From contig NC_089188.1 of NCBI RefSeq assembly GCF_947507565.1, forward strand, positions 2,046,001 to 2,110,000: a stretch of DNA of 64,000 nucleotides, given 5' to 3'. Positions 1 to 11,480 of the stretch are shown here, in pieces. Within the stretch, counting starts at the first letter, position 1. Each line of letters begins with the position of its first letter. The notes beneath the pieces are model-generated. The model was not told where the DNA came from. It saw nothing but the letters and a program-made list of their open reading frames with translations, and searched no databases. The DNA is from Oscarella lobularis (lineage: Eukaryota > Porifera > Homoscleromorpha > Homosclerophorida > Oscarellidae). The position numbers and the translations under genes are program-made.

Positions 1-120
1 TGCGTGAAACGGCCTCGGACGTGTTTACTACTGTTTAGAGCTGTATCCGGCGCAGAACAGAAAATCCGCTCGCCTCACGATCATGCGACGATCGTCAGCT
101 CATCACTCGTTCCTGGCAAG

Positions 121-1500
121 ATGACCTCGAGTGCTATCGTTGCGTGTTTGCTCCTCCACGCGCTTGCAAACGCGAATCGAAATCGACGTTGGACGGCGAC
201 GCCCGCCGACGATCTCCAGCCCCTTTTCGAAGCTCGAACCGAAGGCTGGCTAGGCGGCGACGTCGCCACGTCGATTCCACTTGGAAACGATCGATTTCTC
301 TGGCTCTTTGGCGGCACAGTCATCGGGAAACGAGAAGGCGACACGCGAGTAGCCTTCAAAGGAATGCCCCATAACACCGTCGCAACGGTGGTACTCCCAA
401 AGGGAGCATCGCCAACCCAAAACGACGTGAATTTCTACTGGAGAACACGAAACGGCAAACCAACAGCAATATTCGAACCACCAAAAGCATCGGAGAACGA
501 CACCTTCTACTGGGTCGTAGCCGGTCTCAAATCGCGAGAAAGCGACGCCCTATTTCTATTGGCCCAGCGCGTGCAACACACCGATGACGAAAGACTAAAT
601 TTCAAAGTTCTAGGCTCGACGGCAATCGTGGTCAAAAACGCGACAGGCGACGATCCGACCACGTGGCAATACGAGTCGCAAGACATGCCGCCGTCGACGA
701 ACGGCACGGATTGGTTCGCGGCAATCTCCTACGCCGAATGCGTCGCATGTCCGGACGAAATCGCCGATGATTCGTTCTACGGCATCGCCGATTCCGTCTA
801 CTTGCTCGGACGAAACGAAACGTCGTCCGCGATTCTAGCACGCGCCAAACTCGACGATTTGATCCAATTCAACTACGATTCCTTTCAAGTTTACGCCAAT
901 ACGTCTTCGACGCCGGATGCGACCTGGTTGCCATGGCGCGATGTCATAGTAACCGGGCGCGGTCAACCCGTCGCTCTATTTCGTCCCGCTTTGGCCGAAT
1001 GCACGGTTTCTTATCATCGGGATCTCGAATTGTGGTACGTCGTCGCCGTGCGCCTCTTCGACTATCGCATCGACGTGTGGACGGCGTCGAACGTCACGGG
1101 TCCGTGGACGTCGACGCTCGTGTATGAGATTCCCACGCCGTGGCGAAATACCACGAAATATTTGAACTATGCGGCGAAGTCGCATCCGGAATTAGTCGCG
1201 TCGTCGTCCGACGAAATCGTTTTTTCTTATATGACCAATTCGTGGCGACTTGGCGTTCTGTTCGAACCGGACGAAGTTCGTACGTACGTGCCGCGATTCG
1301 TTCGACTTCGCTATACGGACGAATTGGCCGCTTGGGAACTGGTCGTCTTGATTATCGCGTTCGCTTTTGCGACTCTATTACTCGTCGTCGCGCTCGTCTG
1401 CCAGCGCGGCGGCGGCGGTGATGAAGAAGCCTCGACAGGCGGCAAGACAGACGGGAAAGAGGGAAGCGGTACCGGGTCAACTGAAGGTAATGACCTGTAA
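121..1500 (+). CDS. Single-pass membrane protein with propeller-like ectodomain
   Basis: Uninterrupted frame of 459 residues. I start at the ATG at 121, not the earlier in-frame codon near the window edge, because it opens directly into a signal peptide (MTSSAIVACLLLHALANA). The ectodomain of about 400 residues has several N-X-S/T sites and an early motif with GGD, then LW and FGGT. This resembles the first blade of secreted beta-propeller glycosidase-like families such as DUF4185/DUF5005; that match is from memory and tentative. A single hydrophobic helix near residues 405-430 is followed by a short Gly, Lys and Ser-rich tail with no recognised domain. The layout indicates a type I plasma membrane protein. 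It has no introns, unlike most of the window. No catalytic residues could be assigned. Confidence 0.6.
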   Translation: MTSSAIVACLLLHALANANRNRRWTATPADDLQPLFEARTEGWLGGDVATSIPLGNDRFLWLFGGTVIGKREGDTRVAFKGMPHNTVATVVLPKGASPTQNDVNFYWRTRNGKPTAIFEPPKASENDTFYWVVAGLKSRESDALFLLAQRVQHTDDERLNFKVLGSTAIVVKNATGDDPTTWQYESQDMPPSTNGTDWFAAISYAECVACPDEIADDSFYGIADSVYLLGRNETSSAILARAKLDDLIQFNYDSFQVYANTSSTPDATWLPWRDVIVTGRGQPVALFRPALAECTVSYHRDLELWYVVAVRLFDYRIDVWTASNVTGPWTSTLVYEIPTPWRNTTKYLNYAAKSHPELVASSSDEIVFSYMTNSWRLGVLFEPDEVRTYVPRFVRLRYTDELAAWELVVLIIAFAFATLLLVVALVCQRGGGGDEEASTGGKTDGKEGSGTGSTEGNDL

Positions 1501-1882
1501 ATTGATTTGTCTCCGTCGGGGAACGGCGACTGAGTTGGCGTGTGGCGCGCTGATTGATTCGTTCCGCTCTTCGCTGTTTTCCCTACGCGATGCGTTGTAC
1601 TGTACTGTACGGTTCTTGAGAGAAAGGGGTGACGGGTTAATGATTTTTTTTCGCGATTGGGGTCGTATCGTCGATGCGGTTGGGTAATTTCGCTCGGTAC
1701 TGCTGCTCATAATCAAACTCAAAACCGCAGCACTGACTGTGCGCATTGTCGTGATGGGCCCGTGGATTAGGTGAGGATTTCCTAACTGGGTTTAGTCCGA
1801 CGTTTTGGCCAGTGGGCCTGCATTGCAGTGTCGCTGGGCACGCTGTTGAGATCCACTTGGGGCAGTGACGCAGAGACGCAGT
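1501..1882. other. Intergenic stretch before the CCP cluster
   Basis: 382 bases with short open frames on both strands but no family resemblance or credible splice pattern. It should hold the 3' UTR of the membrane protein and the promoter of the nine-CCP gene. I see no tRNA, repeat or mobile element. Confidence 0.5.
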
Positions 1883-4231
1883 ATGACGTTGGGCTCATCC
1901 GGAGACTTTTCTCGGGTAAGCGCGCCATCTCTATTCACTGCACGTCGAGTACTGGTTCTATTTTTGACAAAGGAAACATTTTCTCTTCGCTCTTTGTTTC
2001 TCCTCGTCGCTGTGACGGCACTAGCTTCCTGCCTCGGTACGGTATGCGTCAGTCGATCGTTTTTCCTTTTGCGACGCCTCTCTCATTAGAATGCGATGAC
2101 CCTGGCAAGCCCCTTTTCAGCCACCGCCTCGGGAATCGCTTCGTTGAGGGCGCGTTAGTGGCCTATCGTTGCCGTTCCGGTCGTCAACTGATAGGCAATT
2201 CAACGATTAAATGCGTTTGTCGAGGCAACCGGTGCCAGTGGGACCGGGCACCGCCGACCAAGTGCATTCAATGTAGGGGCACGTGAAATTTAAATTGAGT
2301 GATGCATAATGTTTGTGCATATACAAAGCGTGCGAACATCCCTGTGACCTGCTGGAGAATGGATCGGTCCTCGTCGGCGACCATCAGAATTTTGGGCCGG
2401 GCGTTACGATTGACTATAAGTGTAATTCTGACTATTATCTAAGCGGTTCTTCGCGGAGCACTTGTCGCTGCTTTGGGTCGTCGTGTCGTTGGTTTCCGCC
2501 GCCACCCAAGTGCAAGCCAATGGGTATTTCCGTCCGTTGTCGGACCGTTCGTCATCGAATTTGCGTATTCTATTTTAGAATGCCCACCTCCAGGGAATGT
2601 GACTCACGGGCACGTTCTTGGTGATAATTACGGGCGAAATAACTGGATCGTTTTCCAGTGTTTCAACGGCTATCGTCTCAACGGATCGTCGCGTTCCCAA
2701 TGCAAATGCGACGATAAGGGATCGTGCTCGTGGTCGAAACCGATCCCATGTTGCATCGATTTGGGTGAGAAGGAAAGGAATTAATCTATTTATATGCTCA
2801 TCAGCATGTGTTTTCGTTGTCGATTACTATATACAGCCTGCAACGATCCAGGACCGTTATGCAACGGAACGAGAAGAGGACCGACTAATTATACCGCCGG
2901 AGGACACATTGAGTACTCTTGCAATCGAGGCTTCCACATGGTCGGCTCGAGCGAGAGTACTTGCTACTGTTTGCCTCACGTTTGCCACTGGATCCCCCCA
3001 AAGCCAGCGTGCACCAAAGGCAAGCCAGACAGTACTCGTCTCGCGTTGTAATTTCCTGATCAGTGTTCACCTTATCAGGATGTAGAAAACCGCGCGTTTC
3101 TCCCTATTGTCACGTCGACGATAGCATGGGTTACAAACCGGGTAGCATTCTTAAATTTCGCTGCCAAAACGGCTACTTTCAACACGGAAGCAGTCACAGT
3201 GTGTGCGAGTGTCGAGGCGTCGATTGCACTTGGTCACATTCTCCGCCTCGATGCATTCATCTTCGTAAGAACGAATTATTGGCTAATAAACGGCTCTTTG
3301 ACTTTTGACTTTCCCTGCGGGTGCACTTAGGCTGTCGGAAGCCTCCCAAACCTCGCTTCGGCCATAGGCGGGGTCTGAAATACGACGTCGGACAGACCGT
3401 AATTTTGAGCTGCTATCCGCAGTATATCTTGAGAAGGGACAGCGAAAGCACGTGCAAATGCACGGGGAGAAAGTGCAATTGGTTTCCACCTGTAACGGAC
3501 GATGCTTGCATACCTGGTACGCGTGCAGACGAACCGCGAATTATTTCGAGATTCTTGTCCTTTTTTAGCGGCCTGTCCTAAACCGCAGCCTCTCAGGCAC
3601 GGCCTTGTCCACGGGAGTTTGTACAGCGTCGGGCGAGAGGTCACATACGAATGCGTATTGCCGTACGCGCTCGGACAATCTGCCGTCGGCGTCAGCGTGT
3701 GTCAGTGCGATTACGAACGCAGAGTTTGCGAGTGGAAACCGCCGCCACCCACTTGCAAGCTTCTAGGTGAAATTCAAGACTTTCCTCGCTACCATATGTA
3801 GGCTAATGTTTTTTACTGTGATAGTATGCGGAAAACCTGTCGTAGCGAACGGCGACGTTCGCGGCGACGACTGGTCGTGCGGTAAACGAGTATCAGTTCA
3901 ATGTCATCGCGACTACAGGCCGAGTCACACCCAATGGAGTACGTGCCATTGCTACGAGGGTTTGCCTCGCTGGTCTCCCGTCTTGGCGCGGTGCAACCCG
4001 ACGTCGTCGTCCCGCGAGTCTTACTTGGGTGGCGAGTCGTCGACGTCCGGAGACTTGGACTGCGGCGAAGCGCCGACCGTTCCGTTTTCTACCAAAGAGC
4101 AGACGGGGACGAGGACGGGCGACGTGGTGACGTACGAGTGCTGGTACATGTATCGTTTGAGCGGGTCGAACCGACTGGTGTGCCGAGATGGTAAGTGGGA
4201 CGGCGATGTGCCGACGTGCACGCGCGACTGA
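1883..4231 (+). CDS. Secreted protein of nine CCP (sushi) modules
   Basis: Exons: 1883-1915, 1973-2036, 2090-2272, 2329-2523, 2579-2764, 2837-3019, 3079-3264, 3331-3516, 3569-3766, 3825-4231. They join in frame to 606 residues. Exons 1-2 encode a signal peptide ending in a Leu/Val/Ala-rich core. Each of the next seven exons encodes one CCP module with the Cys pattern, a Gly-Ser pair before the third Cys, and a Trp near the last Cys. The last exon holds two more modules joined by a Ser/Gly linker. Every CCP boundary is a phase-1 intron, the classic symmetrical exon-shuffling arrangement. The intron at 3020-3078 appears to use a GC donor (AAAG/GCAAGC). CCP modules bind proteins in complement regulators, selectins and matrix adhesion proteins; the ligand here is unknown. 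No membrane helix is seen, so it is probably secreted. The start codon is the least certain part. Confidence 0.85.
3020..3078 (+). other. Candidate GC-AG intron in the CCP gene
   Basis: Between CCP modules 4 and 5 the only junction that keeps phase 1 and the module boundary is AAAG followed by GCAAGC, with acceptor TATCAG. The rest of the donor fits the GC-AG consensus. Confidence 0.65.
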
Positions 4232-4452
4232 ACGATTGTTAAGGGGAACGAGACAATTTGATTCATCACCATATTCAGTTCTAGATAATCGCACGCAGAT
4301 TAGCGCGGAAGTGCTTTTTAGACAGACCATTACAAGCCAACGGAGACGTGCTTTTGTGAAGGCACTGTTTCCGGATTTCTTCGCAATTCACTGTTGCCTA
4401 GATTCGCAGGATAAATTAGACCCCGACGAGTAATCGCACTCATTTGGTAGTG

Positions 4453-5368
4453 ATGGCCGGTGTCGTGTTTTTTCTTATCGCGCCTGTACTTTTGTGTGTG
4501 CCACCGTACTGTTCGGAAAATGGCTCCCGCTACGGAAGTTTTTGTAACCATGGTCTTGGTCAGTGCTCCCCCGTAGGTCACTTCCAAGTAAATGATTTAG
4601 ATTGAACAGTAGGAGTGACTCTAGCGATGAATAACGGCAGTGTAGTTGATATTGAATGGAACAAATCTGGCAATGCCAGCATAGATGCCAGGACTTGTTC
4701 GCCGGTTCGATACTGCATTGAGGGTCAGTGGGGCGGAACAATACCTAATTGTCATCTTGGTACGATGCCACCTGACTGGGAGTTGAATAATTGGATTGAG
4801 ATGGAATTAAATTACCTAGTTCCGCCATGGAGATCGCTGTCTCCGCCGTCGTTTGGCGCGAGCGAGCTCTCGTCTTACTACGGCTACTGTCATCTGGTAT
4901 GCCAATGTGATCATGATAAGCCGTTCACTTGTAAGGACTTTAGGAGGCTTGTAGTAGTTTGTGATCGGAACTAGTTGTGTAGGCAAGAAGAACGGTGCGG
5001 AAGACGGCAACGATTCCGACGAGTCGGAGACGGAGGAGTGTGAGAGCGATTGTGAATTTTTCCGCAAGAGTAAGAAGAGAAAGTCAAAGTGTCGCGGTGA
5101 CTATAGTGATGATGACAAGATGCCAAAATGCAGACAGTATGATGACATTTTATCGTCATCTGGTTCCGAATCCGAATCCGATACAGGCGAGAACACCCGC
5201 CGATGTATTCGCCGTTTAATGCGGGGAGCCGCTTTGGGCGACATCAGTGCCGTACACGACGCTCTTGTCTTTGTAATAAAGTCCGCCCGAGACGAGTTTC
5301 GGAGAAGATTTCCTGAAAACGACTTTGATTTTGGCGGCAATAACGATTTGTCTGACAGAGAGGAGTAG
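4453..5368 (+). CDS. Secreted CCP protein with acidic Ser/Asp/Glu tail
   Basis: Proposed exons 4453-4543, 4610-4759 and 4983-5368 join in frame to 208 residues. The start at 4453 opens into a hydrophobic signal peptide (VVFFLIAPVLLCV). One CCP-like module follows, ending in the usual Gly-Gln-Trp-Gly and Pro-Asn-Cys pattern. The last exon begins Gly-Lys-Lys and then becomes rich in Asp, Glu and Ser, with basic Arg/Lys patches and several Cys. The same order (signal, CCP, basic hinge, acidic tail) is found in the next gene downstream, so the two look like tandem paralogues. The second intron, 223 bases, is long for this locus and is itself partly open, so a longer isoform reading through it is possible. 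The first splice junction is inferred from phase only. The role is probably extracellular; the ligand is unknown. Confidence 0.6.
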
Positions 5369-5657
5369 ATTTTCTAGAGGTAATCTAATAACACAATTTG
5401 AACTTCTACTAGCAGACTCCGTTGCCGGACGCTTTGCTTGACGTTCATCTTATCACGAAACAACGAGGTCAACGACAAAGTACAAATTGATTTAATGAAG
5501 GAGAATGAGACTTTACCTACTGGGTGGTCTATTGCTGCGAAGTTACAGAGTAAGGACGGGAAGATCTCTACTTGTAATTGATTTTCTAGACGAGCCAGCC
5601 TCTCTATAAGTGAGCCGGAGATCGATCTTTGCTCTTTCATCAGTCTACCGTCCAACC

Positions 5658-7053
5658 ATGAAGGCCGTCTATGCTGCAGTCTTGTTTATTGGCATATTCG
5701 GCGCTTTAACTTCAGCGACCCTCTTTCGAAAGAACTTCTTTCTAAAGACCTTTCGAAACGTGAAGACTCAGACCTATTGCGCTCGTCCCTCGTATCCGTC
5801 GTACGGCTACGCGTATGTGAAGGACAAAACGTGCACCTACTATTGCTATCCTGGCTACACATTGGTTGGCTATAAGGTGCGCTACTGCATTGACGGGCAG
5901 TGGAAAGGAACGGTGCCACGATGCACCGAGTTGAGAAGTGAGTCACCGCTGATGGTCGTAGTAGATATTTTTGGAACTCCTGTTTATAGGATGCCTGCAA
6001 TCTCTGCCTCCTCCGCAGTACGGCTGGGTAAGCTACAGAAACAACAACAACGAGGCTCTTTACTACTGCCACCAAGGCTACAGTCTTGTTGGTCCTTCAA
6101 GAGTTCGTTGTTTTGATGGCAGATGGGAAGAAGCGGCTCCATCATGTACGTAAGCAGAAGGAGGGAAAAGCTGTTCACACGGCTTTGCTTCGCTAGTAGT
6201 ATTTTTTTCTCGATGCCACAAAGAGTAATTGACTTTTTATTTAGGTCGCAAAAGACGAAACAACGATAGCGACAGCGATTCCGACTCTGACGACTCAGAC
6301 AGCGACTCTGATGACTCAGACAGCGACTCTGACAGCGACTCCTCTGATAGTGACAGCGACAGCAGTCGCGGTCGTCATAGCGACAGCAATGATTCCGACA
6401 GTGATTCCGGTTCAGACAGCAGTCGAAAAGGATCTGACAGTGACAGCAGCCGAAAGGGTTCCGACTCTGACAGCGACAGAAGCAGCCGAAAGGGTTCTGG
6501 ATCTGACAGCGACCGAAAGGGTTCCGGATCTGACAGCGACGGAGGACACCGAAACGGTTCTGGATCTGACAGCGACCGAGGACACCGAAACGGTTCCGGA
6601 TCTAATAGCGACGGAGGCAACCGAAGAGGCTCCGGATCGGACTCCGACCGACTGAGTGACCACGGAGGAGTCTACAGAAAGCATTATCGTCGTAGTGCAT
6701 ATGACGACTGGACCGACGACGACGATAACGATGTCACTTTTTATGGCGAGGATAATGATACTGATAACGAAGCCGGTCAGTACTACCCCCCTGAATCCTA
6801 CGAGGTGGTCGAACATGAAGTGCAAGACAAATTCATTCCCGAAACTGATGAATCCGACCATGATGGCTACGGGTCCGACGACGAATCGTACGACGACGGC
6901 AGCGATGACGACAGTGATAACGACCATGACGGCAGTGATAACGACTCGGACCATGACGACCACAGCGACAACGACTCGGACCATGACGATGTCAGCGACG
7001 ACGACGACAGCGATGACGACCGTGTCAACGACCGTGTCAAATATTATTACTAA
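5658..7053 (+). CDS. Secreted two-CCP protein with long Ser-Asp repeat tail
   Basis: Exons 5658-5937, 5990-6145 and 6245-7053 (all phase 1) join to 414 residues. A signal peptide (VYAAVLFIGIFGALTSA) is followed by two CCP modules, each with the aromatic Tyr-Gly-Tyr and closing Trp motifs. From about residue 146 the protein is almost entirely Ser, Asp, Gly and Arg: an (Asp-Ser)n block, then units of the form Gly-Ser-Asp-Ser-Asp with Arg-Lys or His-Arg spacers, then an Asp-only-rich end finishing Lys-Tyr-Tyr-Tyr. Such tails are predicted to be disordered, heavily phosphorylatable by casein kinase 2 or FAM20-type kinases, and calcium-binding, as in vertebrate dentin phosphoproteins and invertebrate skeletal matrix proteins. 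That is an analogy of composition, not homology. It probably acts in the extracellular matrix together with its upstream neighbours. Confidence 0.8.
6255..6690 (+). repeat. Degenerate coding repeat, Ser-Asp tract
   Basis: Imperfect tandem GAC AGC / TCT GAC units of 6-36 bases encode the Ser-Asp tail. Units of about 36 bases with CGAAAGGGTTCC or CGAAACGGTTCC spacers are visible from about 6450 to 6640. It is a likely site of length polymorphism. Confidence 0.8.
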
Positions 7054-7273
7054 CTAACTAACGAATCAAAAAATTTCACTCTTTTTTTCGTGTGTGTCGT
7101 GCGTGTCGTGTTACATAAAAGTTCACATGAAACCCACGCATCTGCACAAGTCACTTCCGGAAGCTTTTCCTGCCGTATACGGGTGTCTCTTTTCGACGTC
7201 ATCCTTCGGAAGTCCTTCCGTACGTTCTTTTACTAACTTCTTTCCAATTTCCTAGCCGAGTAGACGCTAACGC

Positions 7274-10200
7274 ATGGCATCCACCGGTGGAAAATCGATC
7301 GTCCAACAGATGACGTCTCGATTCGAGTCGTCATCGGGCGTCTCGGAGAAACGGGGATTCGGCGGCTCGACGACAATCCGATCAAACGTCACCCGAAAGG
7401 CGAAAACGACCGCGCCCCCGTCGCGCGAAAAGGCGAAAGTCGTCGTCGTTTCGTGCGCGGCAAAGCCTCCATTGCCGAACAAACCAGCAGCGTCAAAACA
7501 GTTGACAATAACGTCGAAAGGGACAGCGACGGGAAAGACGACGGCTGCGACGTCGCCGTCGTCGTCGTCGTCGCCGATCGCCGAAAACGATTCGAATCGT
7601 CGCGTCGTAAGCCAGATCCGGCGTCTCAAAGAAAAAGGAGAAACGACTGTAGGAAAAAAAGCGGCGACCCCGCTGACTCCGGAAGAAGGCGGAAAGGCCG
7701 TGGTGACCGTTCAGGTACTCTACGCCTTTTCTTAGGGTTTGGGAAGAGCGTTGCGCTCGCTATCTGCCTGTAGGGCATGGGGGGTGTGCGTGGGTTCGGT
7801 TCTGCCTGCAGTCAGGGGGGGAAAAGAGCTTCGCGGTGGGGCGCGCGCGTGCGCGTGCAGACATCGAATTCGTACAAGATCCCCGTTGATGAATGGATGC
7901 GCAAATCGATGATGTTTCGACGAGCGACGCGGAAGAAAGTTCCGCCCGGGTGTTTGAATTAGCGCGTTTATATAGCGTTCGTATCCTTTCGTCGCTACAA
8001 AAACACGCGAACTCGTCATAATAGCGTCTCTTTTTCGTCTCGCACAGCTTCGATCGAAAACGGCGAAAGGAATCGCCGCCGTCGCGACGTCCGAATCCGA
8101 TCGCTCGCAAGCGAGAGTACGTACACACACACGCACACGCGATCTTTGTTTATACTCGTTCTAATGCAATTTCTGATTGTAATTCAGAGCGGCGCCGGCG
8201 ACGCACTCGAAATGTCGGCGCCGAAGAAACGATCGTCGGTCGTCAGCCAACTCGTGAATCGATTCGAATCGCGCGAACGCGAAGTGCGTCAAATAAGCCA
8301 ACTCGAAAGGCGCCAATTGCGGAAGATGTCGGACACCGGATTGCCTTCGTCGTCGTTAGCCGACGGCAACGTGAAAGGTCATCCCAATGTACTGCGCATG
8401 CATTCCGATTCGAGCGTCAGTTCGTCGTCGTCCCGGAAGTCGTCCGCGGATGTGTCGTTTCGCTATTTGCGGTCGCCGACTCCCGTAGGTGATGCCATGC
8501 CCACTGTGACGGAACTGGGTCAGGAAAAAAGGCCGGATGTCGTTGAGAAAGTTGAGAAAGTTGAGAAGGAGCGTCAGCCCTCGCCGGGCGCGTCTCTGTA
8601 TGAAGACGTTACGATGACGAAGGACGACGATGCGACCAAAGTGACGACCGATTGCATTTACGAAGATCTGACTGACACTACGTCAAAGGCGGAGGAGACT
8701 GTGGTGAACGGGAATATGACGTCGCTCGATTCGAAGACGATGAAAAATCGTCCCTTGCCTTCGCTTCCTCCTGACGGCGGCGGGACGGAGTACGAAGCGT
8801 TGCCCGCCGCCGCTGCCGAGAAAACGACGAGCGGCGAGCCGAGAAAGTCGATTTTCAGTCGAATCAAGAGACGAATGGCGGTGAAGTCGACGAAGGGAAG
8901 CGAGAAGAGAAACAGCAAAGGAAGCGCCGGCGGCGGCGGCGGCGAGAAACAGACGAAAAAGCACTCGTACGTCGAAGTCGATCTTCCCTGTGGCAACAGC
9001 GACGACGACAACGACGCTCTTGAATTAAAATCAGAAGACGAGACGCCGGAGCCGGAAGACGTCTACGACGACGTCGTCGTCAATCCGACGCAAGGAGGAG
9101 AAGAAGTCACGATCAAAGTCGAGGACGTCGAGGACGTCGATTCGCCCGACGTCTACGAAGACGTCGACGACGTGGAGGAGAAGGGCAAACGATTGCGCAG
9201 TCCCAGTCCGCCTTCGAGTCCCAAGCCCGAGATGACGAAGAGAACGTCGTCGGCGTCGTTCAACTTGTCGTCGGTGGAAGGGAAGCTGGCTCCGGAGGAC
9301 GTCGGTCGCGAGCGTTCATCGACGTATCCCGGCAGCGAGACGTCGTCAATTGACGAGAGCGTGTATGAGACTCCCGCTGATCTGTTGCACGAGGAGGTAG
9401 GTGGCATTCTCACTGGAAATCAAATCTCTACTCTTATTTCTCTTTAAGTTGGTTGTTATTGGGTTTGCTGACGCCCTGTGGGATTACGTTTCGAGTGAGT
9501 CCGACGAGCTCTCGTTTTCAGCCGGCGACACGATTGCCGTCACGGAGATGACGGACGAGGAGTGGTGGGGCGGATTTATTGAGGATCGTCAGGGATGGTT
9601 TCCAAAGAACTACGTCAGGGTGAGACTTTGTTCTATGGGGGAAAAGTGACCTTTGGGCATATTTTGCCTCTCAGATGAGAGTCACCGATTCTGGGGCCAC
9701 GCACGAGGCGTCGTCTTTGAGCAAGAGATTTTCCATTCGTCGTAAGAAATTGTCGCCGGTCGAGATGAGAGGCAAAGTGCTGGAGGAGATACTCGGCACC
9801 GAACGGGATTACGTCAGCCACCTATCGGATATCGTACAAGTAATTTGATACCAGTAATCATTGCAGCTAGCGTATTCTTTTCTTTTCTTTTAGGGTTACC
9901 TTGTTCGCTGTCGACAGAATGATACTCTCTTTCCGCTCGATCTTCTTCAGCTGGTGTTCTGCAACGTCGAAGATTTGTGTCAGATGCACACGGGATTGCT
10001 AGCCTCTTTGGAAGAATCTGTTTCACCGGAGAACATGTACGATAGCTGTATTGGGCACTGCTTTGTCGAAATTGTGAGAAATCGTATATATGGTTGTGCT
10101 AAAAACGTTTTCCCAATCTTTCTTGACCGTTCAGGAGGAAAAATTTCAAGCCTACTCAGAATACTGCAATAATCATCCGGATGCTGTGGCCAAGCTTGCT

Positions 10201-11480
10201 GAGTTGCAGTCAATTCAGAATTATAAATTTTTCTTTGAGGTTCATTGTTGTTTTCTCTCGTATCTTTCTGTACCACGTCACTTGTTTTTTTTAGGCGTGT
10301 AGACTGTTGCAGAACATGCAGGAGATTTCCCTCGACGGCTACCTTCTCACTCCAGTGCAGAAAATCTGCAAATATCCGCTTCAGCTTTCCGTGAGTTTAG
10401 AGGGGGGAAAGTGTCGTCGAGAAACGAACGGCGTGTTTTTCCATAGGAACTGCTGAAGACGACGCCGGAAAGTCATCCTGATCACGAAAAAATTGTCGCT
10501 GCAAAAAGCGCAATGAGCAACGTGGCAGTGATGATAAACGAGCGAAAAAGAAGATATGAAGGGCTGCACAGAATCGCCAAGTGGCAGGTAACAATTGAAG
10601 GATGGGAGGTACGTCATTGAACTCGCACTTCTTCTTCTAAAATAAGAATACGGTTCTTTTCCTAGGGGGAAGACGTCATCGTTCGGAGCAGCGATTTGAT
10701 TCATTCGGGCGAGCTGAATAAAATATCTAAAGGCCGTTCACAAGAGAGGAAACTGTTTCTGTTCGATAACCAGTTGATTTATTGCAAGAAGGTGTGTATG
10801 ACTATACACAGCTTGCGTGCATTAGCGTTTTTTTGTCTTGTAGGAACTTCTTGGAGGTCTTCAATATCGCGGTCGACTTGATATGCGAAATTGTGAAGTC
10901 ATCAATTTGAAGGATGGCGAAGGTGAGTTGTGTGTTTCTCTGCTTTGGTGTCTTGCGACGTCTTTTTCAGGACTTCATGGCAGTACGCCGGTGAACAACG
11001 CTTGGAAGATGAACAACGTGAAGAAGAACAAGTGGTACGTACTGTACACCAGAACGCCAGAGGAGAAGTCCAAGTGGATCAAGGCGTTTGCTGAAGAAAA
11101 AGCGCGAATCGAAGAAGATGAGGAAACAGGTAGGAAATCTCACGGCACCTGTGTCGATTACCGATATGCTTTTGTTTCTTTTGAGGCTTTTCTGTGACTA
11201 AGACGAAACGTCAGGCAATCATGAGTCAAGCTAGAAAGATAAAGGGAACGATGAAGGGGTTGAAACAGAAGCCCTGTAAGATATGACGTAATTTGAAAGG
11301 GGCAGTATTTTTTACTGTTTTTCAGTATCAAAAGCGGCCATTCTTCAACCAACAACAATCATGCACTCACAGGGCACCGTTAAACTGCCCAAACCGGTTT
11401 CATCGGCTGACTTTGGCATGGGCAAAGCGAAGAAGAAGCAGCGCAACAAGCTTCCCAAAAGGAAAGATTTGACCACGTGA
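7274..11480 (+). CDS. Asef/SPATA13-type Rho guanine nucleotide exchange factor
   Basis: Fourteen exons join in frame to 1068 residues: 7274-7714, 8048-8116, 8188-9396, 9449-9619, 9675-9839, 9894-10073, 10135-10239, 10295-10390, 10447-10608, 10666-10791, 10844-10922, 10971-11129, 11186-11275, 11326-11480. The first 570 residues are low-complexity Ser/Lys/Glu-rich and hold two copies of a short motif ending in RFES. Next come an SH3 domain ([15 protein letters not shown], then EEWWGG), a DH domain (residues about 630-865, with RDYV and the [14 protein letters not shown] helix) and a PH domain ending in a basic tail. The SH3-DH-PH order and the link IEGWEGEDVI match the ARHGEF4/SPATA13/ARHGEF9 group, which activates Cdc42 and Rac at the plasma membrane. 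The vertebrate APC-binding N-terminal region is not recognisable. The N-terminal exon set is the least certain part. Confidence 0.88.

Noticed and set aside
3893-4330. Minus-strand open frame of 145 codons
   Set aside because: It is antisense to the last CCP exon, whose cysteine pattern is diagnostic; no splice signals or family resemblance on the minus strand.
6412-6984. Minus-strand frame of 190 codons rich in Val, Ser and Arg
   Set aside because: It is the reverse complement of the Ser-Asp repeat. Repeats without stops on one strand commonly leave the other open too.
7732-8136. Two minus-strand frames in the first long intron of the Rho GEF
   Set aside because: Short, Arg/Ser-rich and without motifs; they span an intron and a small exon of the plus-strand gene.
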